45,432 nt of DNA from Scytalidium lignicola (taxonomy: Eukaryota; Ascomycota; Leotiomycetes). The notes beneath the pieces were generated by a model, which worked only from the letters and a program-made list of their open reading frames with translations, was not told where the DNA came from and made no database searches. The translations under genes and the position numbers were made by a program. Within the stretch, counting starts at the first letter, position 1. Each line of letters begins with the position of its first letter. Location of the stretch: the NCBI GenBank assembly GCA_002812745.2, contig NCSJ02000332.1, forward strand, positions 1 to 45,432, read 5' to 3'. This document shows, in pieces, positions 33,878-43,965 of the stretch.

Positions 33878-35111
33878 TCAATTCATCAAAGCCCCGACAT
33901 CTGTTTGTTCCCATTGCCACATATACCACATAAACAGACTTCTAAGTTCACGTCAGAGCTGCCTAAAGAAGGCCTAGAATTCGGGAGTATAGAGGAATAC
34001 CTATATGGCCTGAACTTTTCCGCGATCTCTAGCATCTCAGACTCACTCATGTATTTCCACTTTCCTCCTTTGGCTTTCAACTTTTCTACATCTCGGCCCA
34101 TGAACGCAGCCATACCCCTCTGTACACCTAAATCACCTGTAGAAAACACATCTAGTCGTTTGAGCTCAAAAAAAGCGAACATCTCCACACTCCATTGGCC
34201 AAGGCCCCGAACTTTAATTAGTGCCTCCCTCAATTGTTCGTAGGTCGCCGAGACTAATAAGGAAGTCGTAAGCTCGCCAGACACAAATTTTTCAGCTAGG
34301 CCCTTGATATACTCCGCCTTCCGCTGAGAGAGGCCGCCTGTACGTAAAGTATCCAGAGATTTGCTACATACTTCGATCGGCGTCGGGAAGACATGAATTG
34401 AAGGATCTGGCTTGTCGAGATTGAATAGAGCAATAAATTTGGTCTTAATGGATTTTGCTGCTGCCCCTGATACCTATATGTGGTTTATTGATGTTAGTGG
34501 CGCTAAAGAAACACCTATAAATTTTGCACGCTTACTTGCTGAGATATAATACTTCTGACCAAACTCTGGAACGCATCGATTTCTTCATCCAGACCTTCCG
34601 GCGATAAGATATGGCAATAGTTCTGGTCAATGCAAATCTTTAATCTTGGTTCGATTTTTATAAGATGTGCATTAGCTTCTTCCAGTACATTGGCTATTGT
34701 GTTTCCGATATTAGACAATTGCGATGGCGATACTTCTTCCACTCCCTTACTCAACATCAAATTATTCGTCTCTCCAGCTACCAGCGTTATATTTGTTTCA
34801 TTAACATCGGCGGGGTATTTTTCCGAGGGTGGAGATGATTTATCGTCAGAATTTATTACCCGTCCTTTAATGATTGCAGCTGAGATATGTGTAATTTGAT
34901 TTGTCTTCCGTTTTCTCTTTGGCAGCAACGGATCACTCGGTGCAGCTCCTCTTGTTTCATTCTTCTCTTGACTATTATTCCTTCGCTTTAATTTATATTT
35001 CGCCGTCTCTGTTGTCGCCGCCTTTGTCTTATTTGAGATCTTGGATCTGGCCCTCTGGGTTGATTTTCTATGAATTTTTGCTTCCAGGCGTGCTTGATGC
35101 CTTGTAATCAT
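33878..35111 (-). CDS. MAG1: DNA-3-methyladenine glycosylase (HhH-GPD, AlkA/MAG1 type)
   Basis: Three exons give 370 codons: 35111-34536, 34473-34001, 33941-33878. The HhH-GPD domain starts with FQSLVRSIISQQ, continues across the first intron as VSGAAAKSIKTKF, then the helix-hairpin-helix (LRTGGLSQRKAEYIKGLAE), the second-helix segment VRGLGQWSVEMFAFF and the catalytic Asp in VFSTGDLGVQRG. The last short exon supplies RSLFMWYMWQWE, the conserved C-terminal helix. The enzyme removes alkylated purines such as 3-methyladenine, starting base-excision repair in the nucleus. The first 120 residues are a lysine/arginine-rich extension (KLKRRNN, LPKRKRKTN) that probably acts as a nuclear signal and DNA tether. 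This is a conserved housekeeping gene. Confidence 0.92.
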
Positions 35112-36024
35112 AATGATAGCAATACTGGTATTTGTGAGAAATATTTTAAGAATATGGTTGAATGGAATCGGGATACGTTTTTATTAGGATAGATAAGAAC
35201 CATCCGATTCAATCTGCAATACATGTCAGATACGTCCCATAATGTGAAACATCCGTGCCACGATCGATTAACATTTCATGAAATTTAGTATAATAAAGTT
35301 AAAATTGACATTAAACTGGAAAGCATATTGACATGAATTTGGAGCAGCACCTGATTTCATCAGATATTCGGAAGTAGATTCATTCACTTGTTAAACTTAC
35401 TATATCCGACATATCACGGCTTTTTTCCAGAATGCCAAAAACGTCGCAGATTCTTCAATTTGCAATCAAAAAGTGTGACGATTAAGCGCTGTATCCTCTG
35501 ATTAATAATATAACGTTATTGCGAAGCAATTACGTCCGTACAGTATCGTAATTGGGACATAGCTAAAAATAACTTTCTTAGTGTATATTCAGTTTCATGC
35601 AGGAACATGGATTTCTTAGTTCGTATTCAGACTAGTGAAATAATCATTTCACAACCTTAGGCTTTCAATCTAAGTAGAAGTCCGAGTTAAAGTGGAGTGA
35701 ATCTGAGTCGGACTTTAAATTTTCGGAGTAACGTGAAGACTTGGAGGCTCACCGACAAAAATAAGCCTTACTCCTGTACTAAAATGATTTGAAACATCAC
35801 TAGTCTCTCTTAGATTCTGCTAAACAAGAAAGAAGCATCACTACAGTATCATAGTGGCAATCAGCTCTACTGTAAATCATCGGCGGAAGATCTCGGGATA
35901 ATGGCAGATGCTGATTTGCCATGAAATGCAGCTCTATCTTCTTCTACTCTCATCACGTTATTAGCCAATTGCATTATAGCTACGATAGACACCAAGCAGC
36001 ATCAAAACAATTGCATATTTCAAT
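35112..36024. other. intergenic region, nothing recognised
   Basis: AT-rich DNA upstream of the glycosylase gene. An inverted pair GTCCGA (35680) / TCGGAC (35708) is the only notable element. I looked for the missing N-terminal half of the HET gene here and did not find it. Confidence 0.45.
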
Positions 36025-38300
36025 TTGATTACAAAGGCAAAGTCATTTCCTAGGGAGAAATATCGAAATCAGCAACAAAAGCGATTCTTCTTTGGGATTC
36101 ATACCCATCGCCGATATTCGAAAGAACATGAAAAAAAATACAAAGGCATACCTCTCCTTCAACAAGCAATTGAGATAAGCCAGTTCCCCCAAGGGGTGGT
36201 TGATATGTTCTTCACCAAAATACTACGCAAGATGGACAAACAGTCACGGGACCAGTTCTATGAATTCTTTGAACGCCCTTATTGGAAAAGACTATGGATC
36301 ATTCAAGAGGTTGCATCCGCTTCTATTGGGAACATCCTCGTGTACTGTAGATCCGACGTTGCCAGCATGGCGAATATTAAGAATGCTCTAACACAGACAC
36401 CAGAAGGGAAAAGCCTTCTTGGCGCTAGAGATGTCCCTGACTTTCGCAGATTCCGAATCAATAAAGCAACAGGGAAAATGCCTTCATTTTGTTACAGTCG
36501 CACTCTTTATTCGACCTCCTAGTATAGGCGTCTATAGAGACTCCTCGAGCTACAGTATACAGTATCCTACACTAATATTCCCGTCCTTTATTCGCATTCT
36601 GCCAGTAACAAGAGAATCAACAGTAAATAGGCACAGAACAGAGCCTTACTCAAAAGCTATAACCTAAGCCACCTAAATTCCTATACACCTATCACTCCGT
36701 AGTTTAGTTTACTATCTCCTTATATTGTACTCCATTCCGACTGTAACTCTTCATAAGGTCTATCCCTTATTATGATGTCTGTCTTTAGGAGAGTTTAGTC
36801 TATCATCCTACTCTATGAAGATGCTTATTAATGTATCTAGATCCTCTAAAGCAATTTAACATGTCAAAAACACATTAATTGAAGCGTAATTGCTCGTTAG
36901 AACATTAGCTAAAATATAACTCAGTATGTTTGTTAATAGTTATTCCTCTCTCGAGTTGCGTTTTGTCGTCGTGATTAACCTCAGAGACTGTAGGCAATTG
37001 TCAAGCAGGAAAGTAAGTTTACCATGTCCATTTTCCGTCGTAGTAGAGTACAGCATACGTACATCTTGAAAAGGGAAGACCAAACCCTTTCGCGATGGTA
37101 ATACTGTGGTTATCTCTATGTGTGGTGTTTCAGGAGGCTCAGAGGGATGATTTTCGACGCGTTGACGTGTTGTTGATGGGAAAATAATTATCGCTGAGTG
37201 ACTCAATCTTGGCTTTACAGACACAAGAGTGCTGTAAGTTCGTAGCCCTCGCCGCGTACAGGTGTTGAGTCTCGAGGGCCAAAAGGCCTTCATTAGTTAA
37301 ATTATTGCACATAAGTCGGGGGTTATTTGCGACTAATCCACAGGACAAACTCTACGGACTTCTTGGAATGGCTTCTGATAGTAAAGAACTCGTCCCTTTA
37401 CCAAATTATAAGCAGTCTGTCGGGACTGTCTTCGAGGAGATGACACGAGCTGTGATGGAGAAGAAACGGTTCCCAAATATCCTATTCTTCCGTTCGAGTG
37501 AGCGTGCACCGGAAGAGAGACCACCTTCTTGGATCCCGGATTGGCTTGAGATGGCCTATGTACATAGACCTTAGCACAGCTCACTTGCTGGACGGGAGGG
37601 CATGAATCTTTATATTCAAGAGGTCATAGGGAATTTTCGAAATTTCATGTCCTCGTCAAGCTGTTTTGCTACATATCAAACCACCGATTGTGATTGAAGG
37701 GCAGCAGCTCAAGATGCGAGACAGGATACTTGCAGTTATTGATGGGCTTTCTACACAGATTACTGATAGCGTCGAGCAAGGTAAGATGTTTCAGTCAACT
37801 AGGCGCTTTGCAAAAGGGAATGGATTCTATGACCATGACAAAGATATAGTGGAAGCAATTGCAAACAGTATTAGCATGGAAGATGTGGATTTCGGAGCTG
37901 GAGTTCGCAAGAAAGGCAACGATTTGTCGATGATTTTTTTTTGTACAGCTCGTTGCCAGCGGCACGAGATACGCTAGAAAACACGCAGCGCTTGAGGATT
38001 GGTTAATTTCCAACTCCAAGTTCGAGATTGACGGGATGTCTCTAGGCCGCTGGTTCAATTATGCTGAGACTGCCCTTGAAGAAGCTTCATACCGTGTCGG
38101 TAAAGCTCTCGGATGTGGTATGAGACTTATGACGACCACTGCTGGGCAAGTTGGTATGGCACACTCTTAATCTCAGTCTCGGGACAGGGTGTTTTTGCTT
38201 CTAAGATGTAGCATGCCTATTATCTTGCGACGGTCTGGAGAGGTATACCATGTAGTTGACGAGGGGTACTTATCACCGATGGTTGATTGCTCGGGATGAC
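36025..38300 (+). pseudogene. decayed HET-domain gene, 5' truncated, split by an insertion
   Basis: From about 36150 the frame encodes the middle of a HET (heterokaryon incompatibility) domain: FFERPYWKRLWIIQEVASAS. It is interrupted after 36488 by 0.8 kb of foreign DNA and resumes at 37295 with HISRGLFATNPQDKLYGLLG, the conserved domain end. RPPSWIPDWLEMA follows, then a stop at 37572-37574 and a frame change (37666: IVIEGQQLKMRDRILAVIDG). The C-terminal signature VFLLLRCSMPIILRRSGEVY, then VVDEGY, is readable near 38185-38270 in yet another frame. The conserved N-terminal part (YVWGD and INQ motifs) is absent. Intact HET proteins trigger cell death when incompatible strains fuse; this copy cannot be functional. 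Confidence 0.82.
36489..37285. mobile_element. unclassified insertion inside the HET pseudogene, 9-bp target duplication
   Basis: The insert is flanked by GCCTTCATT at 36480-36488 and 37286-37294. Counting the repeat once brings both HET halves into one frame, so the duplication was made by the insertion. The 797-bp body has no obvious terminal inverted repeats and no recognisable transposase. Its left 450 bp are TA-rich; its right 350 bp hold an open minus-strand frame of 117 codons with no known family. A 9-bp duplication is usual for Mutator-like elements, but the class is undetermined. Confidence 0.7.
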
Positions 38301-38555
38301 TTTTTGGACAAGGACTTCGGGTAGAAGACATGATGGAAATTATTATTGAATAGCTGGTGGATTTACATGTAGTAAACTAGCTTAATAGTTGATAAGGATA
38401 TCTAAGATTAAGTTCCCCGAAAGCCGGGTGAGCATATCTCCATATGTTTTACAATTCTTTTGGCAGCCTTCTTAATGATGTTGGTGTTGGTTCCAATAAT
38501 CACGTATTAGTCACGTGCAATTAGCGTTAGCGTGGATTAGGTAATCAGGAGGTTG
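38301..38555. other. spacer between HET pseudogene and copia element
   Basis: A short stretch with no coding signal, ending at the copia LTR with flank GGTTG. Confidence 0.45.
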
Positions 38556-38747
38556 TGTCAGAGGTTATGGCGCAGGGAATAGGCTACTACGCATATATCT
38601 TGTATGGTACAGAGACTCAATTGGCTGCTAGTCTTGATGATGTACAGTACATAGGGGTGTGTGTGAAAATCCTTCAACCGTAGCCGACCGTAAGCTCCCT
38701 GAGCTGTGATTGGTTGTGCTATTACATAAGCACCATACTCTCTGACA
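38556..38747 (-). repeat. copia 3' LTR (192 bp)
   Basis: Begins TGTCAGAG and ends CTCTGACA, a perfect 8-bp terminal inverted repeat with TG...CA ends. By base-by-base reading it is identical to 43607-43798. It is the 3' LTR because the polyprotein runs on the minus strand. Confidence 0.95.
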
Positions 38748-38754
38748 CTCCCCC
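38748..38754 (-). other. polypurine tract
   Basis: On the minus strand GGGGGAG directly precedes the 3' LTR, the expected position for the primer of plus-strand DNA synthesis. Confidence 0.75.
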
Positions 38755-39001
38755 ATGCGTTGTAATTGCCATGGTTCCAACCACCATGCCATACGGTCGA
38801 ATTGCACGTTCTACAGCTACGCCTAGGCCTCGTTAACTCCCATAACGAACATACGGTTCGTGGCGCCTACGTCTCCCATGGAGTTCAGCCGCCCCACAGA
38901 ATTCATGGGCTCTACGTCTCCCAGAAGTGGAAGTTCGAACACCATGCTGTGTTATGGTACAAGAGCACCCCTGGCATCTTCCGTTAGCTGATTCTGACAC
39001 T

Positions 39002-42000
39002 TTACAGTGCTCCTTCAGTGTGATCTTGTTCGAATTCCCTAATACCAAGTGAATGGCAGTGCTTCATGAATGTGGAAATGGGTAGTTGCTTGGTGAGCAG
39101 ATCTGCCGGCTGTTCAGTCCCTGGTATATGCTCCACCACTAGCCTTTTGGCCTCCACCATGTCAGATCTGATATAATTGAACCGTATATCGATGTGCTTC
39201 GCTTTCTTATGATACTTGTTGTGGTGTATGAGCTCTACAGCTCCAAGGTTGTCGATATGGAGTGTTGGTGGGTGGTTGTACGTCTCCTTCAGATCACGGT
39301 TCACCTTCTCCAGCCATGCCACTTCCTTCGTGGCCTCACTTCCTGCCATAATTTCGGCTTCCATGGAGCTTAAAGCAGTTGATTTCTGACGTTGTGCCAC
39401 CCATAGAATGGCTCCCCCAGCTCTGGTAGCTGCCCAGCCGTTAAATGACTTCCTATCGCCTTCAGTTCCCCATGTAGCGTCGCTGTACAGTGTGTACGGG
39501 TTGGAACCTTCAGGAATCGTCCCATTGTACAGTATTCCAACTGTAATTGTCCCTTTTAAATATCGTAGCATGCGCTTTGCAAGCCGTAAGTGTAAAACGC
39601 ATGGGCTGGCCATATGCCTTGCCAGTTGACTGACGGGATAGCTAATATCGGGACGCGTGCCATTTGACAGATATATGTAGGTTCCGACTAGTTGTTGATA
39701 TAGCTCGTGGTCTGACGGTTCCAACGGAATATAGTCGTCTTCTTGTGCTGTTTGCGGATCGATTTCGTCCACTTTGGACAGTACAGTACCTGCATCCATA
39801 GGTAATGAAATGGGATTGCAATTAGCCATTCTGAATCGTTCCAAAAGCTTGGAAATATACAGCCCTTGGTGGAGGTGTAAAGACTTAGCTTTACGGTTGC
39901 GTTGAATCTGAAAACCAACGAATAGCTTTGCCTCCCCCAAGTCTTTGCACTTCCACTGGCCATGGATCTCTCCCTTGGCCTGTAGCACCTTTTCTGACTG
40001 TCCTACGATCAGCATATCGTCCACGAACAGTAATATATACGCTCCGTCGCGAGTGTAAAGGTTGGGATCTGCAGTGGAAGGCATGAAACCGATGCTTTTG
40101 AAGTACGCATCTACGTCTTGGAACCATGCTCTGGGAGCTTGTTTTAGACCGTAAAGTGCCTTGTTCAACAACAAGCAATGCGTTTCCGAGTTTACGGACG
40201 GTTCCACTAGCTCAAAATACTCAGGAATCTCCATATATATCTCTTCAGATAATGTAGGATTCAGGAACGCGGTTTCGACGTCCATTTGATGTATTTCTAG
40301 ATCTCTGACAGCTGCTATAGCTAAAATGGTTCTTAAAGTGTTATACTTAACTACTGACGCAAAGGTTTCTGTATAGTCAACACCATACTTTTGCTCAAAA
40401 CCTTTAATTACTAGCCGTGCCTTGTGACGCTCTAGGACTCCCCGTTCATTGAACTTGTCTCTACAGACCCATTTACAGTGTATAACTGTGCGATTCTGAG
40501 GCTTCTTAACGATGGAGAATGTACGCGTTTGCTGCAACGACTGTAGTTCCCGTAGAATTGCTTGTATCCAGCCTTCAGGATCCATTTTCATGGCTTCCTC
40601 GACCGTAAACGTGTCCATAGGCATGTAGCTATGTAGTTGCTTTGCAATAGCCATAGCTACAGCGTCAGGAAAGACAGCTTTCTTGGGAATTCGCCCAGAG
40701 CGCGTAGTCTTGTATATCTCAGGATTCACAACGTCTTTACGTCTGTACTGACGTTTCTGACGTACTACAGGAGATTCTGGCTCTTTCGGAGCAATCGGTC
40801 CAATGACCTCTGGTTCAACAACCTGACGCGCGTTACTGCTGAGCTCTACAGCTTCAGCACGAGACTCAACAGTCCCTGGCTCTACAGCCGGTAACACCAT
40901 TTCTTGTGGCTCAACAGCCTGTATAACACGCTCAACAGCTGTGTTATTACTCGACCTCAACAGGGAGTTATTGCTCGACCTCAACAGGGAGCTATCCATC
41001 GGAGCGCATGGCGCTTCAGGGTGCTCAACAGCTGCCCTAGGTCGTTCAGCAACAACCGTAGAATACCTCTCCTGTTCAGCAACAGGTTGTTCATAACGCA
41101 TAGAAGTAGTTAACGGGTGGTTAACGGCTGTAATATGCTCCTCAGGGAGCTGTTTTCTCTGATTCCTATGCTTTATAGGGTCAGCAATACGTGTAGTTCC
41201 TGGGAATGAATACTCATTAAACTCCGCCTCTGCGGCCAAGTGTAATTCATGTGTTTCAGGGTTGACAAGCTTTGGAATCATATTCCCTGATTGGCCCACA
41301 TATATGTATTTCCCTCGAATTACTGGCTCATACTTATTACCACGTATGGCTGACGGTAACAAGCTAATTGCGGCACATCCAAAGACTTTTAGCTTTGACA
41401 GATCCGGTTTACGGGTGTAATATGCCCCGTAAGGTGTTGCTGAATAGCACATACGCTCGTAAGGAAGTGCAGCTGTGGGGGTTCGATTCTTGAGCCATAC
41501 AGCGTGTTCTGTAGCATAACACCAGAACGTATGGGGAAGCTTAGCACGATATAGCATGGATCTGGCGTATTTGTTGACCACTTGCATAGCACGTTCGATT
41601 ACACCATTCATAGAGTGCTTGTATGGCGGAGATGGCTCAAAGTTGATTCCCAAGCTTTTCAAGTAGCTCTGGAATTGCTCTCCAAACTCACTTTTCCCGT
41701 TATCAGCTCGTACAAACGTGACTTTGGTATTACACTCCCGTTCCACCTTTTGGAGTAGTTGCTTGAACTCTCCAAGCACTTCTACGGATTCTTTGCTTCT
41801 TAGAAAGTGTATCCAGGTGTAACGTGTAGCATCGTCCGTAATTAGAAGGAAAAATCGATATCCTTGAACGCTCCATGCCTTGATTCCGGAGATGTCACAG
41901 TGTAGACGTCGTCCTGGGACGTCTGTACGTGAATCGGTTGTCTTGTTGAAGGATTCCTTCATCCTTCCAGCTAAACAAGCTTCACAAGCTGTATCTCCTG

Positions 42001-43582
42001 GCAGTAGCTCTCCAGCGGTTGGTTTACGGAAGTTGACTCCCGTAGCACAGTCAGGCATGGCATCAACGTTACGGTAGTTGGTATGCCCTAAACGGTCATG
42101 CCATAGCTCACGGGTGGTTTGCGGTTTTGGGAGTGATTCTCCCCCTTGAGCTGTAGTTGCCGTAAAGGCTTGTTGTATAACATGGTCCACATAGTAAAGA
42201 CCGTTAACACCTGTACCTTGGAATATTACTTGTCCATTACGTATGGCAAAAGCTTTGTGATCTTCGAAAAGCACTGATACTTTGCTGTCGTTGAAAGTGT
42301 CGGTTGAGAGTAGTCTGTTACAAAGCCTTGGAGCGTACCAGACGTTATCTATCTGAATTGGGCCGTAGGTAGTAGGTATAATCACTTCTCCATGTCCTAA
42401 CGCTTCAACTGTCGAACCATCGGCTACTCTGACGTTCTTGGGCGTGTCCCAGCGTTTCAGTGGTTTGGCAAAGTCACTCATATGGCTGGTAAAGTGTCTA
42501 GAGGCACCGGAATCGAATATCCAGTCTCCTGTAACGTTCACAGCTGTAACCAAAGCATGTTGGTTATCTTGTGGGTTGCTAGGACCGTAAGAGTAATAAC
42601 CGTCGTCGTTAGCTAGTGCAGGAATGTGTGTAACCATATTTACATGCTCATTCTTTTGTTTCTCAACACCACTTCTAGCATATGATTGAGCTTTCAGGAA
42701 CGCTTTACAATCCTTCATAAAGTGTCCTTTCTTAAGGCAAAACCGGCACTGATCTGAATCCAGTTGTTCTTGGTTCCCAGCCTTCGAATTAGAGCCTTTT
42801 CTCCCTCTGAGGGTTCTCCTGTTCCCATGGAACTTATTGCCGCGTTTTCCACCTCTTGCCTTCCGTGGTCTTGATTCTATAGACCGTACAAAGTTTGCAG
42901 AGGCTTGAGTGGCTTGCGGAGTTTGGGAAGCACCCGTAAGTCCATGAAGTGACTTATATTGCTGGTGGCTAGCATCCAGAAACGTAACGAGCTTCTGATA
43001 GCTCAAGTTCTGTAAGAAGACGTTTTGACGGGTAGTCATCCAGAAAGAGTCGGTAGGAAGTGAATCCAGGATTCTTGTATGCATTTCCTCATCCGTAATG
43101 CCCTTTTCAGCTCCTCGCAACTGTGATCTGTAAGATTCGAGCCTTTCTATGAACTGCCATATCGATTCCGATTGTATATTCCATCTTTCCCTGTGGAATT
43201 GACCCCTTACGGACATCTGGAACGTGGTGTTGGTGGAAAGGTCATATTCAGCCAATAACTCCCATGCCTCCTTCACTTTCTTGTCCATGAGCAAATCTAT
43301 GATTCTATTCCTTATTCCAGGCGTTACAGAATTGACAATAATCTGAATTGCCTTGTTGGCTTTTCCGTCCCAACGGTCCGTATCGCGGTTAGGTCTGGTT
43401 TCCGTTCCTTTTGCAATTGATAGCACATTGGCAACCGTAAGTGCTAATTCGCAGGTTTGCTTGAATTCGGTGTAGTTTTCGCCGTTGAGGATGGCTACGT
43501 CTCCGTACTTGCTGTGGTAGTAGCCACTAGAGGTTCCATGGCCTCCAGTTGTCGATTCAGAGCTTGTAGATGAGTTTTCCAT
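39002..43582 (-). CDS. copia gag-pol polyprotein, 1526 aa, intact
   Basis: Single frame without stops. Gag region (about 1-270) contains the copia capsid-like segment and a basic stretch, then a zinc knuckle C-x2-C-x4-H-x4-C (CRFCLKKGHFMKDC). The protease has WIFDSGASRHFT. GAG-pre-integrase has LWHDRLGH and the CxxC of CEACLAGR. Integrase core shows the D,D,E triad (LHCDIS, VRADNGKSEF, NGVIERAM). A linker rich in AVE/VEP repeats holds an 8-residue tandem duplication (SLLRSSNN, DNA 40944-40991). Reverse transcriptase (RVT_2) has HCKWVCRDKFNERG, QMDVETAFL, KALYGLKQAPRAW and the catalytic LLFVDDML. RNase H has LYSDATWG, LSSMEAE, HIDN and KHIDIRFNYIRS. All catalytic residues are in place, so it is probably competent for copy-and-paste transposition through an RNA intermediate in cytosolic virus-like particles. 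Confidence 0.96.
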   Translation of the reverse strand: MENSSTSSESTTGGHGTSSGYYHSKYGDVAILNGENYTEFKQTCELALTVANVLSIAKGTETRPNRDTDRWDGKANKAIQIIVNSVTPGIRNRIIDLLMDKKVKEAWELLAEYDLSTNTTFQMSVRGQFHRERWNIQSESIWQFIERLESYRSQLRGAEKGITDEEMHTRILDSLPTDSFWMTTRQNVFLQNLSYQKLVTFLDASHQQYKSLHGLTGASQTPQATQASANFVRSIESRPRKARGGKRGNKFHGNRRTLRGRKGSNSKAGNQEQLDSDQCRFCLKKGHFMKDCKAFLKAQSYARSGVEKQKNEHVNMVTHIPALANDDGYYSYGPSNPQDNQHALVTAVNVTGDWIFDSGASRHFTSHMSDFAKPLKRWDTPKNVRVADGSTVEALGHGEVIIPTTYGPIQIDNVWYAPRLCNRLLSTDTFNDSKVSVLFEDHKAFAIRNGQVIFQGTGVNGLYYVDHVIQQAFTATTAQGGESLPKPQTTRELWHDRLGHTNYRNVDAMPDCATGVNFRKPTAGELLPGDTACEACLAGRMKESFNKTTDSRTDVPGRRLHCDISGIKAWSVQGYRFFLLITDDATRYTWIHFLRSKESVEVLGEFKQLLQKVERECNTKVTFVRADNGKSEFGEQFQSYLKSLGINFEPSPPYKHSMNGVIERAMQVVNKYARSMLYRAKLPHTFWCYATEHAVWLKNRTPTAALPYERMCYSATPYGAYYTRKPDLSKLKVFGCAAISLLPSAIRGNKYEPVIRGKYIYVGQSGNMIPKLVNPETHELHLAAEAEFNEYSFPGTTRIADPIKHRNQRKQLPEEHITAVNHPLTTSMRYEQPVAEQERYSTVVAERPRAAVEHPEAPCAPMDSSLLRSSNNSLLRSSNNTAVERVIQAVEPQEMVLPAVEPGTVESRAEAVELSSNARQVVEPEVIGPIAPKEPESPVVRQKRQYRRKDVVNPEIYKTTRSGRIPKKAVFPDAVAMAIAKQLHSYMPMDTFTVEEAMKMDPEGWIQAILRELQSLQQTRTFSIVKKPQNRTVIHCKWVCRDKFNERGVLERHKARLVIKGFEQKYGVDYTETFASVVKYNTLRTILAIAAVRDLEIHQMDVETAFLNPTLSEEIYMEIPEYFELVEPSVNSETHCLLLNKALYGLKQAPRAWFQDVDAYFKSIGFMPSTADPNLYTRDGAYILLFVDDMLIVGQSEKVLQAKGEIHGQWKCKDLGEAKLFVGFQIQRNRKAKSLHLHQGLYISKLLERFRMANCNPISLPMDAGTVLSKVDEIDPQTAQEDDYIPLEPSDHELYQQLVGTYIYLSNGTRPDISYPVSQLARHMASPCVLHLRLAKRMLRYLKGTITVGILYNGTIPEGSNPYTLYSDATWGTEGDRKSFNGWAATRAGGAILWVAQRQKSTALSSMEAEIMAGSEATKEVAWLEKVNRDLKETYNHPPTLHIDNLGAVELIHHNKYHKKAKHIDIRFNYIRSDMVEAKRLVVEHIPGTEQPADLLTKQLPISTFMKHCHSLGIREFEQDHTEGAL

Positions 43583-43606
43583 TGCGAGCTATCCGGGCTC
43601 ATAACC
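43583..43606 (-). other. primer-binding site for a methionine half-tRNA
   Basis: Immediately inside the 5' LTR, the minus strand reads GGTTATGAGCCCGG. Its complement on the plus strand is the anticodon arm of tRNA-Met: stem CCGGG, seven-base loop CTCATAA with anticodon CAT, then CC. Priming therefore uses the 5' half of a Met tRNA cut in the anticodon arm, as known for Drosophila copia. The gag-pol ATG follows at once. Confidence 0.8.
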
Positions 43607-43798
43607 TGTCAGAGGTTATGGCGCAGGGAATAGGCTACTACGCATATATCTTGTATGGTACAGAGACTCAATTGGCTGCTAGTCTTGATGATGTACAGTA
43701 CATAGGGGTGTGTGTGAAAATCCTTCAACCGTAGCCGACCGTAAGCTCCCTGAGCTGTGATTGGTTGTGCTATTACATAAGCACCATACTCTCTGACA
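43607..43798 (-). repeat. copia 5' LTR (192 bp)
   Basis: Identical to the LTR at 38556-38747, with the same 8-bp terminal inverted repeat. It carries the element's promoter. The outer flank is GACGC. Confidence 0.95.
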
Positions 43799-43965
43799 GA
43801 CGCGGTGGATTATGTAAGAATCTGTCACGTGTCAACCGGGTATAGCTGCTGACTAAGAGCTGCCAAAACCGAGTAACGTAAATCCCCATCCAACCGAACA
43901 CTTTTCCCCCACCTCAACCTTCGACATCGAATATTTAACTAACAACAACAAATAATCAAATAAAT
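43799..43965. other. 3' end region of the pogo/Fot1-type transposon
   Basis: A short, C-rich stretch (43876-43925) beginning after a TA dinucleotide (43874-43875) has the look of a Fot1-type terminal inverted repeat next to its TA target. The partner end is outside the window, so the boundary is tentative. Confidence 0.35.

Larger units (their letters stand above)
38556..43798 (-). mobile_element. complete Ty1/copia LTR retrotransposon
   Basis: The element is 5243 bp: two identical 192-bp LTRs, a 24-bp leader with the primer-binding site, one long gag-pol frame, an untranslated stretch of about 250 bp, and a polypurine tract abutting the 3' LTR. Domain order (protease, integrase, reverse transcriptase, RNase H) defines copia rather than gypsy. 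Identical LTRs and an undamaged frame point to recent insertion. The flanking pentamers differ (GGTTG left, GACGC right), so there is no target-site duplication. Confidence 0.95.

Noticed and set aside
36489..36608. Solo LTR bounded by TGTTAC and GTAACA at the left end of the HET insertion
   Set aside because: Flanking pentamers do not match and the 9-bp duplication places the insert boundary much further right.
38766..38987. 73-codon plus-strand frame inside the copia 3' untranslated region
   Set aside because: Antisense to the element, no family features; probably chance.
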